Shown: positions 35,305-44,276, counted from the stretch's first letter. The stretch: DNA of 64,000 nucleotides from an uncultured Clostridia bacterium (GCA_947623955.1 CANQIP010000002.1:1-64000); one strand, 5' to 3'. Numbers and translations are program-made. The notes: a model not told the origin generated them from the sequence alone.

Positions 35305-36894
35305 ATGGAAAGGATAAAGGGTGAGATATTAAACGGCAAAACGGCGCTCGGTATCGAGTTCGGCTCGACGCGTATAAAAGCCGTACTCGTTGACAGCACG
35401 AACGCGCCTGTCGCGCAGGGCGACCACGAGTGGGAGAACCGTCTCGAAAACGGCGTGTGGACGTACACGCTCGAAGATATACTTACGGGCTTACAGGACT
35501 GCTACGCACACCTCAAAGAAGATGTAAAGTCGCGCTACGGCGTAACGCTCACAAAGGTCGGCGCAATCGGAGTAAGCGCGATGATGCACGGCTACATGGC
35601 GTTTGACGCGGACAAAAATCTGCTCGTTCCGTTCCGCACATGGCGCAACTCCATGACGGCGGACGCGGCGGAAGAGCTCAGCGCGCTGTTCGGTTTCAAC
35701 ATTCCGCAGCGGTGGAGCATAGCGCACCTGTACCAGGCGATTTTGAACGGCGAGGAACACGTCGGACAGATAAAGTACCAGACGACGCTCGCCGGCTACG
35801 TTCATTGGCTGCTCACGGGCGAGTTCGCGCTCGGCGTCGGAGAGGCGTCGGGTATGTTCCCGATTGACAGCAAGACGAAGGATTACAACGAGGTCATGCT
35901 CGAAAAATTCGACAATCTCCCGAAGGTCAAGGCGGCGGGGATTTCCGTGAGAAACATATTCCCGAAGGTGCTTTCGGCGGGCGAAAACGCCGGAACGCTT
36001 ACCGCCGAGGGTGCAAAGTTGCTCGATCCGTCGGGCGACCTCGAAAGCGGTATACCGATGTGTCCGCCCGAGGGCGACGCGGGTACGGGCATGGTCGCGA
36101 CGAACAGCATCACGAAACGCACCGGCAACGTGTCGGCGGGTACGTCGGTGTTCGCGATGGTGGTACTCGACGAGCCGCTTAAAAACGCGTACCCCGAAAT
36201 CGACGTTGTGACTACGCCGTCGGGCGACGACGTGGCGATGGTACACGTAAACACCTGCACGTCCGATCTTAACGCGTGGGTGAATATTTTCCGTGAGTTC
36301 GCGGCGCTGACCGGCACTGATATAAGCATGGGCGAATTGTACGACAAGCTGTACACAAAAGCGCTCGAAGGTGATAAGGACTGCGGCGGACTGCTCGCGT
36401 ACAACTATTTTTCGGGCGAGAACATCACCGATATTCCCGAAGGCAGACCGCTTTTCGTAAGGCTGCCCGACGCGAAATTCAATCTCGCGAACATGATGAG
36501 GACGCATTTGTACGCGTCGATGGCTACGCTGAAACTCGGTATGGATATTCTCGCGAAGGAGAATGTGAAGATAGATAAAATGTTCGGTCACGGCGGTCTG
36601 TTTAAGACGAAGGATGTGGGTCAGAGCTTTATGGCTGCGGCGATGAACTGCCCCGTGTCGCTTATGGAAACAGCCGGAGAGGGCGGCGCGTGGGGTATCG
36701 CGCTGCTCGCGTCGTACATGATAAACGGCGGCGGCAAGACGCTCACCGACTTTTTGAACGATAACGTGTTCGCGGGCGGAAACGTTTACACCCTTGAACC
36801 GAACGCGGACGACGTTAAGGGCTTTAACGCGTACGCGGAAAGATACAGAAACGGTCTTGCTATCGAAAAAGCAGCCGTTGAAAATTTAAAGTAA
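35305..36894 (+). CDS. FGGY-family carbohydrate kinase, probable L-ribulokinase
   Basis: 529 residues. Actin-like ATPase motifs [14 protein letters not shown] (residues 17-30) and [12 protein letters not shown], with [25 protein letters not shown] in the C-terminal lobe. The N-terminal lobe has [14 protein letters not shown] for sugar contact. It lies 12 bp before araD, so phosphorylation of L-ribulose to L-ribulose 5-phosphate is inferred; sequence type is the non-AraB FGGY kinase common in Clostridia. AAGGAGG precedes the ATG. Confidence 0.88.
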   Translation: MERIKGEILNGKTALGIEFGSTRIKAVLVDSTNAPVAQGDHEWENRLENGVWTYTLEDILTGLQDCYAHLKEDVKSRYGVTLTKVGAIGVSAMMHGYMAFDADKNLLVPFRTWRNSMTADAAEELSALFGFNIPQRWSIAHLYQAILNGEEHVGQIKYQTTLAGYVHWLLTGEFALGVGEASGMFPIDSKTKDYNEVMLEKFDNLPKVKAAGISVRNIFPKVLSAGENAGTLTAEGAKLLDPSGDLESGIPMCPPEGDAGTGMVATNSITKRTGNVSAGTSVFAMVVLDEPLKNAYPEIDVVTTPSGDDVAMVHVNTCTSDLNAWVNIFREFAALTGTDISMGELYDKLYTKALEGDKDCGGLLAYNYFSGENITDIPEGRPLFVRLPDAKFNLANMMRTHLYASMATLKLGMDILAKENVKIDKMFGHGGLFKTKDVGQSFMAAAMNCPVSLMETAGEGGAWGIALLASYMINGGGKTLTDFLNDNVFAGGNVYTLEPNADDVKGFNAYAERYRNGLAIEKAAVENLK

Positions 36895-36906
36895 GGAGAT
36901 TTTATT

Positions 36907-37599
36907 ATGCTGGAGGAACTTAAAAAGCGCGTTTACGAGGCGAATATGCTGCTCCCCAAACACGGGCTTGTGACGTTCACGTGGGGCAACGTCAGCGAAA
37001 TCGACCGAGAGACGGGATATTTCGCGATAAAGCCGTCGGGCGTTGAGTACGACAAGCTTTCGCCGGACGACATGGTTATAATGGATCTTGACGGCAACAA
37101 AATAGAAGGACGGTACAACCCGTCGTCCGACACGGCGACGCATATCGAGCTTTACAAGGCGTTTAAAAACATAGGCGGTATTGTTCACACGCACTCGCCG
37201 TGGGCGACAAGCTGGGCGCAGGCGGGGCGCGACATTCCCTGCTACGGAACGACGCACGCCGATTACATTTACGGCTCCGTGCCGTGCGTGCGCAATCTCA
37301 CGAAAGAGGAGATCGACGCGGGCTACGAGAAAAATACGGGCGTGCTGATAGTCGATTACTTTAAGGATAAGGATTACGAGGCTGTTCCTGCTGTGCTGTG
37401 CAAGAACCACGGCCCGTTTACGTGGGGCAAGGACGGTCACGAGGCGGTGCATAACGCCGTCGTGCTTGAAGAGGTCGCGAAAATGGCGGTGCATACCGAG
37501 GCGATAAACCCCGACGTAAAGCCCGCGCCGCAAATTCTCCAAGACAAACACTACTACCGCAAGCACGGCGCGAACGCGTACTACGGTCAGGGAAAGTAA
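36907..37599 (+). CDS. araD: L-ribulose-5-phosphate 4-epimerase
   Basis: 230 residues, class II aldolase fold. [13 protein letters not shown] and [17 protein letters not shown] bind the phosphate; the zinc histidines are in [15 protein letters not shown] and the catalytic Asp/Tyr region in [37 protein letters not shown] is the second signature. Converts L-ribulose 5-phosphate to D-xylulose 5-phosphate in L-arabinose breakdown. araA is not in this window. Confidence 0.95.
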   Translation: MLEELKKRVYEANMLLPKHGLVTFTWGNVSEIDRETGYFAIKPSGVEYDKLSPDDMVIMDLDGNKIEGRYNPSSDTATHIELYKAFKNIGGIVHTHSPWATSWAQAGRDIPCYGTTHADYIYGSVPCVRNLTKEEIDAGYEKNTGVLIVDYFKDKDYEAVPAVLCKNHGPFTWGKDGHEAVHNAVVLEEVAKMAVHTEAINPDVKPAPQILQDKHYYRKHGANAYYGQGK

Positions 37600-37616
37600 A
37601 GAAAGGACATAAAAAA

Positions 37617-38390
37617 ATGATTAAAGCTGTATATTCAAGAACACTGATGATATTAAAGAGAATACCCGTAAAGCTGTGGGGGCTTTCGCTCCTTAACGGG
37701 CTTTTGGTGTCGCTGCTGTCGGCTTTCAGCGTAAATCTGCCGTTGGTGACGCTGCCGATAAGCGCCGCGCTTGAGGCGGGTATGATACTGATTTACTACA
37801 TGACGTACTCGACCGGCGACGTGCCCGACTCAAAGCCGATGTTCGCGGCGTTTAAGGATTTCAAGACGTTCAAGCACGTTGCGGGCGGTATGTGCTGGAT
37901 GTATTTGTGGATATTCCTCTGGGGACTTATCCCCGTCGCGGGAGTTGTGCTGGCGGTATACAAAGCGATACAGTACGCGTTCACTCCGTACATTCTGCTC
38001 GAAGAGCCTGAGGTCGGCGCGCTCGACGCGCTCAAAAAGTCCAAAGAGGACACAAAGGGTCTGAAACTTGGCATATTCGCGGGAAGAACGCTGCCGGCAA
38101 TAGCGTGCGTCGTCGTGATTTTGATTTTCGCGGCTGTGGGCGCGCTCGTAAGAGTGCTGACCATACCGTTCGCGATTATCACGGTGCTTTTGACGATTAT
38201 ATTCTCACTGTTTGCGCCGCTGTTTTTCGGACTGGTCGAGGCGGGATTTTACGAGTACGGCAAAAAGCCCGCCGCGAAAAAAGCGGCTGAAACCGCGGCG
38301 TCGCATCTCCCTCCCGTTACCTGCCCCGCGTGCGGCACGGTTAACGTGGGCGGCGAGAAGTTCTGCTCAAAGTGCGGCGGCAAGCTGTGA
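37617..38390 (+). CDS. Multi-span membrane protein with C-terminal zinc ribbon
   Basis: 257 residues. Hydrophobic segments occur at about 22-50, 92-122 and two or three from 158 to 215; the layout resembles YesL/DUF624-type proteins. The C-terminus is a zinc ribbon, CPACGTVNVGGEKFCSKCG (Cys-x2-Cys...Cys-x2-Cys). It starts 17 bp after araD, so co-expression with arabinose genes is likely. Function unknown; YesL relatives accompany carbohydrate loci. Confidence 0.75.
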   Translation: MIKAVYSRTLMILKRIPVKLWGLSLLNGLLVSLLSAFSVNLPLVTLPISAALEAGMILIYYMTYSTGDVPDSKPMFAAFKDFKTFKHVAGGMCWMYLWIFLWGLIPVAGVVLAVYKAIQYAFTPYILLEEPEVGALDALKKSKEDTKGLKLGIFAGRTLPAIACVVVILIFAAVGALVRVLTIPFAIITVLLTIIFSLFAPLFFGLVEAGFYEYGKKPAAKKAAETAASHLPPVTCPACGTVNVGGEKFCSKCGGKL

Positions 38391-38409
38391 TATTTTAAGG
38401 CATATTAAA

Positions 38410-38448
38410 GGGGACACTAAAGTTTTAGTGTCCCCTATTTTAGTGTCT
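38410..38448. repeat. Second head-to-head pair of the 12-mer, with a third partial copy
   Basis: GGGGACACTAAA (38410-38421) and TTTAGTGTCCCC (38424-38435) separated by GT, followed by the partial TTTTAGTGTCTTC. Lies between convergent genes and can form a terminator hairpin in either direction. Confidence 0.85.
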
Positions 38449-38452
38449 TCGT

Positions 38453-38998
38453 TTACGCGTTTTTCATGTCGATATACTTCTTTATAACCTCGATACACTG
38501 CTCCGTACTCATGCCGGCGGTGTTAAGGCACACGTCGTAATTCGTAAGTTCCGACCACCTGTGACCCGTGTTATGCTCGTAGTAGTTGCCTCGCGTTTTG
38601 TTCATGGATCGGATAAGCTCCTTCGCGTCGTCGGGGTTAAGCTCGTACAGCCGCGACACGCGTTTCATGCAGTTTTTTATCGGCGCGTGAAGGTACACGC
38701 GCACCACGCCGTCCATATCTTTAAGCACGTAGTCGGCGCATCTTCCGACTATCACGCAGCTTTCGCGTTCCGCAATTTCGCGTATAAGCTTTGACTGCTC
38801 CTCAAACAGTTTCGCCGACTCTTCAAGAGATGTGTCCTGTATGCTCTCGTCGTCCACCTCGTACGTCTCGTCGCCACGCAGCATTTCGAGTATTTCCCTG
38901 CCGTAATACTTCACGCCGAGAGATTTCGCAAGCTCCTTGCCGATTTCCTTACCGCCGCTGCCGTAGCTGCGGGCGATCGTTACAACTGTTTTTTTCAT
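38453..38998 (-). CDS. Cytidylate kinase-like protein
   Basis: 181 residues from the ATG at 38998 (GAAGGG upstream); a GTG three codons earlier is less likely. P-loop-like SYGSGGKEIGKELAKSLG, then CVIVGRCADYVLKD and the basic KTRGNYYEHNTGHRWSELTNYDVCLNT characterise the cytidylate_kin2/AAK-like family. Probable nucleotide or small-molecule kinase; substrate not certain. Confidence 0.88.
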   Translation of the reverse strand: MKKTVVTIARSYGSGGKEIGKELAKSLGVKYYGREILEMLRGDETYEVDDESIQDTSLEESAKLFEEQSKLIREIAERESCVIVGRCADYVLKDMDGVVRVYLHAPIKNCMKRVSRLYELNPDDAKELIRSMNKTRGNYYEHNTGHRWSELTNYDVCLNTAGMSTEQCIEVIKKYIDMKNA

Positions 38999-39062
38999 GT
39001 AAACCACATCCCTTCGTCGGTGATATAAATTATATATACCACATTTTACGTCGTTTGAAACA

Positions 39063-40598
39063 TTAAAAATTACCGAACACGAACGCGCCGCTATCCGTGA
39101 GCTCGTCCGCGCTTATGCCGTCGGAAACGTTCGCGCCGCCCCTCAGAGCCGCGCTCGTCTCGCTCTTGTCGCAGAGCGACCAGTTCGCCCAGCTTATGCC
39201 GCGCTCGTTCATGAAGTCGATCCACCTTTGCGCCTCGTCAAGGAACACGCCGCCGTTACCGTCAGCCGCGCTCGTTCCCCACTCCGTCACGAACACGGGC
39301 AGTCCGCAGTCCGATATGCGCTGTCTGAGCCAGTCGGTGTGCGTTCCGGCGTAGAAGTGGCACGTATACATTATGTTTTCGCCCGCAAGCGGATCCTTCG
39401 CCGCCTCGTGCAAGTCCTGGCTCCATGTCGGGCTGCCGACGAGTATAATGCCGTTCGTGTTTTGGCGTATCACGGTAATTATTTTTTCCGCGTATGGCTT
39501 AACATTACCGCCCCACGTAACGCCGCCGTTCGGCTCGTTGCAGATTTCGTAAAGCACGTTCGGACTGTCCGCGTAACGTGCCGACATTTCCGCGAAAAAT
39601 TCGGCTGCCGCGTCGGCGTTCGCGAGTGGGTCGCCGTCGGACAGAATGTGCCAGTCGATTATGACGTACATATCCTGCCGTATCGCCGCGTCAACGGCGT
39701 TTACGAGCGTGTTTTTGACCGATTTGTCGGAAAGGTAGCCGCCCTCACCGGTGTACATCGCGCAGCGGAACAAATTCGCGCCGTAGTCGGCTGTCGCCTT
39801 TATCGCGTCCTCGGTAACAAAATTCGGGAACCATTGTAAGCCGTGCGACGACATACCGTGCAGCACGACATTTTCGCCGCGCTCGTTCACAAGGCGCGTA
39901 CCGTCAACATGGAGCGCGCCGTTCTCGCTCACTCCGCCTTTGCGAGCCGTCACGGGCGCGGTCGGCGCGGCGGTGGGTTCTGGAGTGTAAGGCTGCAGAT
40001 TGCCTTTTTTATTCGCGGCGCGCATTATTATGGCGCACGCCTCGGCGCGTGTGATCGGTGATTTCGGGTTCAGGTTGCCCTTATCGTCGCCGTACACAAT
40101 GCCGTTTGAAACCGCCGCAATCACCGCGTCGTAGTACCTTCCGTCAAGCGCGGAAAAATCGGGCGCTTTCGCCGCGTCGTTGTAGTCGCCCTTCGCGTCG
40201 GGCATAAACGCCTTCATTATAATCTTCACCGCAAGCTGACGCGTTATCGCGTCGTCGTACGTTTCGCCTGTGGGCGGTATCTCGTCCCAATCGTAAAAGC
40301 CCTTGTCGAGCGCAGCCTGCATCATCGGCGCAGCCCAGTGGTTCGACTGCGCGGACGTTGACGCGGTAAGGCTCGCAATCCTGCCCGTCACGCTCACAAG
40401 CTCCGCTTTCGTTATAATGCCCGACGGGCGGAACGTGCCGTCCCCGTAGCCCGACAGGTAACCTTGATTTGTCATGTCGGTCACGTTTTCGTAAAACCAG
40501 TCGCCCTCGTTTACGTCCGAAAAACCCGCCGCGCCCGCGCAGGCACACGTAAGCGTCATAAACACGGCTGATAAAATCATGCAGATAAATTTTTTCAT
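39063..40598 (-). CDS. SLH-anchored glycoside hydrolase family 5 (cellulase-like)
   Basis: 511 residues. Signal peptide (1-23), three SLH domains (about 24-195, GYGDGTFRPSGIITKAELVSVTG and GDDKGNLNPKSPITRAEACAIIMRA), a Pro/Thr linker (YTPEPTAAPTAP) and a GH5 catalytic domain (about 220-511). The GH5_2 pattern is visible: LHGMSSHGLQWFP, VIIDWHILSDGDP, the acid/base Glu in YEICNEPNGG, the HFYAGTH motif and the nucleophile Glu in VTEWGTSAADG. Surface endo-beta-1,4-glucanase expected. Confidence 0.93.
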   Translation of the reverse strand: MKKFICMILSAVFMTLTCACAGAAGFSDVNEGDWFYENVTDMTNQGYLSGYGDGTFRPSGIITKAELVSVTGRIASLTASTSAQSNHWAAPMMQAALDKGFYDWDEIPPTGETYDDAITRQLAVKIIMKAFMPDAKGDYNDAAKAPDFSALDGRYYDAVIAAVSNGIVYGDDKGNLNPKSPITRAEACAIIMRAANKKGNLQPYTPEPTAAPTAPVTARKGGVSENGALHVDGTRLVNERGENVVLHGMSSHGLQWFPNFVTEDAIKATADYGANLFRCAMYTGEGGYLSDKSVKNTLVNAVDAAIRQDMYVIIDWHILSDGDPLANADAAAEFFAEMSARYADSPNVLYEICNEPNGGVTWGGNVKPYAEKIITVIRQNTNGIILVGSPTWSQDLHEAAKDPLAGENIMYTCHFYAGTHTDWLRQRISDCGLPVFVTEWGTSAADGNGGVFLDEAQRWIDFMNERGISWANWSLCDKSETSAALRGGANVSDGISADELTDSGAFVFGNF

Positions 40599-40717
40599 GT
40601 AATCCTCTCCTTATATTTACATTCTATCATACTTTTCGGAAAATTTCCATAGCGATATAAATTTATTTGCGTATAGCACGGGAAAACGCGGCATAAAATA
40701 AATAAGGCATCATAACG

Positions 40718-40745
40718 GGGGACACTAAAATAGGGGGACACTAAA
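40718..40745 (+). promoter_or_regulatory. Tandem 12-mers forming the ribosome site of the M14 gene
   Basis: Two direct copies of GGGGACACTAAA (40718-40729, 40734-40745) end one base into the start codon context: AGGGGG, 8 bases, then ATG at 40746. The second copy therefore provides the Shine-Dalgarno-like AGGGGG and the spacing. Confidence 0.7.
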
Positions 40746-41570
40746 ATGGAATACAGTTATTCGCGTCTTTTGGGGGACACTAAAGTTATCTCGGAAAAAT
40801 ACGAAAACGCGGCAGTTTTTAAAATAGGCGAAAGCGTCATGGGGAGAGAGATACTGTGCGTTAAGATAGGCGGGGGACACAAAAAAGTACTTGCCGCAGG
40901 AGCGTTCCACGCGCTTGAATATATTACCGCGGCGTTCCTTGCGAAATTCGCCGAGGAATACGCACGCGCGGCAGAGCGCGGTGAAATGTTCTTCGGGCGT
41001 GACGCGTGTCTTTTGAGTAAAAACGCGTCGCTTTTTATTGTCCCCATGGTGAACCCCGACGGCGTGGAAATCGTTCTGCGCGGCGGGGACACTAAATCGG
41101 TGTGGCAAGCGAACGCGAGGGGTGTGGACATAAATCACAATTTTGACGCGGACTGGCAAAGCGTGAAGGATGCGCCTTCGCCGTCGCTCTACGGCGGCGA
41201 AAAGCCGATGAGCGAGCCGGAAACGAAGGCTCTGTGCGGATTTATAAGGCGCGAGAGGTTCGATATGCTTTTGTGCTTTCACAGTCAGGGAGAGGAGATT
41301 TACTATGACTTTAACGGAAAAACGGCGCCCCGTTCAAGAGAAATCGCGGACGAGATGGCGCGGGAGAGTGGATACAAGGTCGGTGTTCCCGAAGGCAGCG
41401 CGTGTTTCGGCGGGTGTAAGGACTGGTTCATAAACGAGTTCGGGCGTGAAGGGTTCACGATTGAGATGGGCAGGGGCGTAAATCCGCTGCCCGTGAGTAT
41501 GCTCGGTGAGGTTTACGAGCCGAATGCAAGGATCGTTCTGTGCGGTATGGAATGGGCGGTGAGGAGGTAG
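40746..41570 (+). CDS. M14-family zinc carboxypeptidase
   Basis: 274 residues, no signal peptide. Zinc ligands His and Glu in AGAFHALEY, the third His in LLCFHSQGEEIYY, the substrate Arg in NARGVDINHNFD and the catalytic Glu in FTIEMGRG. The family includes gamma-D-glutamyl-diaminopimelate peptidases that recycle wall peptides. Copies of GGGGACACTAAA occur at 40773 (giving GDTKVIS) and 41085 (GDTKSVW), plus a degenerate one near 40873. The latter two coding copies lie in surface segments. Divergent from the GH5 gene. Confidence 0.88.
   Translation: MEYSYSRLLGDTKVISEKYENAAVFKIGESVMGREILCVKIGGGHKKVLAAGAFHALEYITAAFLAKFAEEYARAAERGEMFFGRDACLLSKNASLFIVPMVNPDGVEIVLRGGDTKSVWQANARGVDINHNFDADWQSVKDAPSPSLYGGEKPMSEPETKALCGFIRRERFDMLLCFHSQGEEIYYDFNGKTAPRSREIADEMARESGYKVGVPEGSACFGGCKDWFINEFGREGFTIEMGRGVNPLPVSMLGEVYEPNARIVLCGMEWAVRR
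40773..41096 (+). repeat. GGGGACACTAAA copies inside the M14 gene
   Basis: Exact copies at 40773-40784 and 41085-41096 on the coding strand, both read as GDTK. A degenerate copy (GGGGGACACAAAAA) begins near 40872 and TTTATTGTCCCC, one mismatch from the reverse complement, occurs at 41033-41044. Confidence 0.88.
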
Positions 41571-41602
41571 GGTGCGTCGTGAGCCTCCCCTACAAATAAT
41601 AT

Positions 41603-41717
41603 GACCCCCTCTATGAGGGGGTCGAAATCTTTGATTTCGGGGGGTGTAATGTTATTTGACGCACAACACACCCCCCTAAACTTGCAAGCAAGTTTAGACC
41701 CCCTCATAGAGGGGGTC
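41603..41717. repeat. MITE-like element with 21-bp palindromic ends, family E
   Basis: Ends are GACCCCCTCTATGAGGGGGTC and its inverted copy; inside lie GAAATC/GATTTC and TAAACTTGC/GCAAGTTTA hairpins and a unique core near 41645-41672. A fragment (ACCCCCTCTGCGAGGGGGGT type) recurs at 44282-44303. Length about 115 bp, no coding capacity. Confidence 0.75.
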
Positions 41718-41721
41718 ATGC

Positions 41722-41792
41722 GGGCGAACATGGTTCGCCCCTACACCCATCATTCTAATTGTACCCGTAGGGGCGACCCTCGCGGTCGCCCG
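41722..41792. repeat. Two family D REP-like palindromes in inverted order
   Basis: GGGCGAACATGGTTCGCCCCTAC at 41722-41744 and GTAGGGGCGACC...GGTCGCCCG at 41767-41792, facing each other around a short unique spacer. Confidence 0.7.
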
Positions 41793-41801
41793 CGCATGAG
41801 A

Positions 41802-41826
41802 AAACCCCCTCGGAGAGGGGGTTTTT
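41802..41826 (-). terminator. Terminator of the aldo/keto reductase gene
   Basis: AAACCCCCTC/GAGGGGGTTT stem with GGA loop, 9 bp beyond the stop codon. Confidence 0.8.
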
Positions 41827-41834
41827 ACTATGTT

Positions 41835-42821
41835 TTACTTCAAAATCTTATCAATCGCGTCGAGTTCGTCCCGGGTGAAATCGAGGTTGGAGATTGCGGC
41901 GGCGTTTTCTATTATCTGCGCGGGGCGTGACGCGCCGAGCAGCACGCTCGTCAGTCTTCCTCCGCGCAAGTTCCACGCACAAGCCATTTGCGCGAGCGAC
42001 TGTCCGCGGTTCTCGGCGATAGCGTTTAGGCTTACAACCTTTTCGATTTTCTCGGCTGTGATGCCGTCCTTCGTGAGGAACGGCGACGCTTTCGCGGCGC
42101 GGGAGTCGGCGGGGATACCGTGTATGTACTTATTTGTGAGCAATCCTTGCGCAAGCGGGCAGAACGAGATCGAACCCATGCCCTCCTCGTCGAGCACGTC
42201 GAGAAGTCCGTCCTCAACCCAGCGTTCGAACATATTGTAGCGCGGCTGGTGAATAACAAGCGGCGTGCCGAGACTCTTCATAATCTCAGCCATTTGTTTC
42301 GTCTGTTTCGCGCTGTAATTTGAAACGCCGACGTACAGCGCCTTGCCGCTGCGCACGATTTGGTCGAGAGCGCGAGCCGTTTCCTCCATGGGCGTTTCGG
42401 GGTCGGGGCGGTGGTGGTAGAAAATGTCCACGTAGTCGAGACCGAGACGTTTCAGGCTTTGGTCAAGGCTCGCTATAAGGTACTTGCGCGAGCCGTGGTC
42501 GCCGTAGGGGCCTGCCCACATGCCGTAGCCCGCCTTCGTCGATACAATGATCTCGTCGCGGTAGGGCTTAAATTCGTTCTTCATCACCTTGCCGAAATTT
42601 TCCTCCGCGCTGCCGGGGTAAGGCCCGTAATTGTTCGCAAGGTCAAAGTGCGTTATGCCGAGGTCAAACGCAGTCGTGAGCATGGCGACCATGTTGTCGT
42701 AATTGTCGGCGCTGCCGAAGTTGTGCCAAAGCCCCAGCGAGAACGCGCTAAGTTTAAGTCCGCTGTTTCCGCAGCGGTTGTATTTCATCGTGTCGTATCT
42801 TTTTTCGTCTGCTGTGTACAT
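41835..42821 (-). CDS. Aldo/keto reductase (YghZ/GpR type)
   Basis: 328 residues. The catalytic tetrad is visible: Asp and Tyr in THFDLANNYGP, Lys in VSTKAGYGMW and His in YVDIFYHHRPD. The WAGPYGDHGSRKYL insertion marks the E. coli YghZ group (L-glyceraldehyde 3-phosphate reductases, methylglyoxal detoxification). NADPH binding lies in ILLGASRPAQI-type C-terminal sequence. Monocistronic with GGGAGA ribosome site. Confidence 0.93.
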   Translation of the reverse strand: MYTADEKRYDTMKYNRCGNSGLKLSAFSLGLWHNFGSADNYDNMVAMLTTAFDLGITHFDLANNYGPYPGSAEENFGKVMKNEFKPYRDEIIVSTKAGYGMWAGPYGDHGSRKYLIASLDQSLKRLGLDYVDIFYHHRPDPETPMEETARALDQIVRSGKALYVGVSNYSAKQTKQMAEIMKSLGTPLVIHQPRYNMFERWVEDGLLDVLDEEGMGSISFCPLAQGLLTNKYIHGIPADSRAAKASPFLTKDGITAEKIEKVVSLNAIAENRGQSLAQMACAWNLRGGRLTSVLLGASRPAQIIENAAAISNLDFTRDELDAIDKILK

Positions 42822-42904
42822 GTTTTGTCTCCCTTTCTTTGTGTTTTGTTTATGGATTTATTATACAATTTTTTTCGGAGGGTGTCAATCGGTTTTTAAG
42901 CATA

Positions 42905-42930
42905 AAAAAACCACCGGTGAACCGGTGGTC
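42905..42930 (-). terminator. Terminator of the stalk-domain protein gene
   Basis: ACCACCGGT/ACCGGTGGT stem preceded by seven A (a T run on the minus strand), 17 bp beyond the stop codon. Confidence 0.88.
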
Positions 42931-42946
42931 TTCACAAGTTTTGTCA

Positions 42947-43651
42947 TTATTGTGAGTATCTGAAGTCTTTTATTTTTATGTTGGGTTCTACAAACACACG
43001 GTTTGGATTGGCATCATGATTGGCTGAAAATTCAACTCTGATCTGTAAAACTCCCGCGACAGAAATTTCAAACGGTATGGGGTTTGTTGTATTGCGCATG
43101 GCGGGAGACTGATACAGAACTCTGTCGTCCTGATCGTAAATGGTTACTTTTCCTTCCGCTTCGTTCAGAGGTGTGTCACTCATATCAATAGTACCCGCTA
43201 CTTTTTTCGCAAGTCCGTTTAGGTTATATGTAATAGATGCTTTTACTTCGTCGCTGCCTTTATAGACATCATAATAAACCGTTTTTGTTTCACTGTCTAA
43301 ATAGATGCCGTCACCGTCTAATTTGTCATATCCCGTTGTTGCAAAATATACATCTTCATTCATGGAACCGTCATCATTTATGTAAATTGTTAAATTATCA
43401 CCGTCCCATGATACCTGTTTGCCCATCGCCTCTCCGATATAGCGAAGAGGAACATATGTGCGTCCGTTATAGATAAACGGCTTGCTGTCGTCGGGTGTTT
43501 CCGACTTGTCCTGTCCGTCGATTATAATACGGTAATTGTCATAAATAACGCCGATTGCCTGCTCAACAGGCTGTGCGCATACCGTCAGTATTGCGCTTGC
43601 CGCAACAGCAGCCGCAACTCCGATTAAAAATCCTTTTACTCCCTGTTTCAT
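42947..43651 (-). CDS. Secreted protein with copper-amine-oxidase-N-like stalk domain
   Basis: 234 residues from the ATG at 43651, supported by AAAGGA and by a signal peptide starting there (MKQGVKGFLIGVAAAVAA). Residues about 30-90 form a stalk/CuAO-N domain (FIYNGRTYVPLRYIGEAMGKQVSWDGDNLTIYI). The C-terminal part is a beta-sandwich resembling NPCBM-like modules (NGLAKKVAGTIDMSD, RNTTNPIPFEISVAG, LQIRVEFSA). Cell-surface, function unknown; such domains often accompany carbohydrate or cell-wall enzymes. Confidence 0.82.
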   Translation of the reverse strand: MKQGVKGFLIGVAAAVAASAILTVCAQPVEQAIGVIYDNYRIIIDGQDKSETPDDSKPFIYNGRTYVPLRYIGEAMGKQVSWDGDNLTIYINDDGSMNEDVYFATTGYDKLDGDGIYLDSETKTVYYDVYKGSDEVKASITYNLNGLAKKVAGTIDMSDTPLNEAEGKVTIYDQDDRVLYQSPAMRNTTNPIPFEISVAGVLQIRVEFSANHDANPNRVFVEPNIKIKDFRYSQ

Positions 43652-43909
43652 TTTTGTCGTCCTTTCAAATAAATTTGTTTTTGCTTTTGTCCGCTCTGAT
43701 AAATAATTGTTTTGCTGCAGTTCCCCTTTCGATATTTTATATATTTTATTTCGATAAATCAAATACTTTACGCCGCCCCCTTCCCGATTTATCGGAATAA
43801 TTGTTTGACGCAAATAAAAAATGCGTGACCTCACTTAACGCAAAGCCACGCAATAAAAAACGCGGTCTTTGACATTAAATGTTGTCACACATTTACCCTC
43901 AAAAATATA
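43652..43909. other. AT-rich gap upstream of the stalk-domain gene
   Basis: No gene, tRNA or known riboswitch was recognised. The sequence is AT-rich and should hold the promoter of the stalk-domain gene, but no convincing -35/-10 pair was found. Confidence 0.4.
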
Positions 43910-43981
43910 ATTTTACCAATAATGGAATATAGTCAAAGTAACCTACGCTTTTTTTATAGCGTAAGCCATTATCGGTAAAAT
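43910..43981. repeat. Nested inverted repeat (large hairpin)
   Basis: ATTTTACCAATAATGG (43910-43925) pairs with CCATTATCGGTAAAAT (43966-43981), one mismatch in 16. Inside, TACGCT (43944-43949) pairs with AGCGTA (43958-43963). The loop contains a T run. Could be a small RNA, a terminator-like hairpin or a miniature transposable element. Confidence 0.6.
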
Positions 43982-44098
43982 ATTAAATTAAGTAAATATG
44001 TGACTTTTATATTATATCACTTTTCTGGAAAATTGTAAAGGATAAAATAAAAAGGCGGCACGCTGCCGCCGGAGGACGAACATGGTTTGCCTGAAGTA

Positions 44099-44276
44099 AG
44101 GCCCCCTTGTCAAAGTGAACCACACGCCACGCGTGTGGTAGGCGTGTTGCGAAACAACAAACGCCGTTGCAAGGGGGCTGTCACGCGCAGCGTGACTGGG
44201 GGATTCCCTTTCTGTTTACCTATTGAATCCCTCCACCGCCTTCGGCGGTCCCCCTCCCTTTGACAAGGGAGGCAAA
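44099..44276. repeat. MITE-like repeat, family B, with nested 56-bp element
   Basis: Opposite orientation to 31875-31990: GGCCCCCTTGTCAA start, CTGTCACGC/GCGTGAC hairpin, ACCGCCTTCGGCGGT hairpin, CCCTCCCTTTGACAAGGGAGG end. The first terminal palindrome is split by the 56-bp element (44115-44170). Confidence 0.75.
44115..44170. repeat. 56-bp two-hairpin element nested in a family B repeat
   Basis: Same length and same order as 32127-32182, differing at a few positions confined mainly to the hairpin loops and the last three bases. CCACACGC/GCGTGTGG is fully paired in both. Confidence 0.75.

Noticed and set aside
41033-41044. TTTATTGTCCCC as another inverted 12-mer copy
   Set aside because: It has one mismatch and encodes the conserved FIVPMVNPDG core of M14 peptidases, so it is better explained by protein conservation.
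43860-44040. tRNA or known riboswitch in the gap upstream of the stalk-domain gene
   Set aside because: No cloverleaf, CCA end or recognised aptamer core could be found; only a nested hairpin is present.
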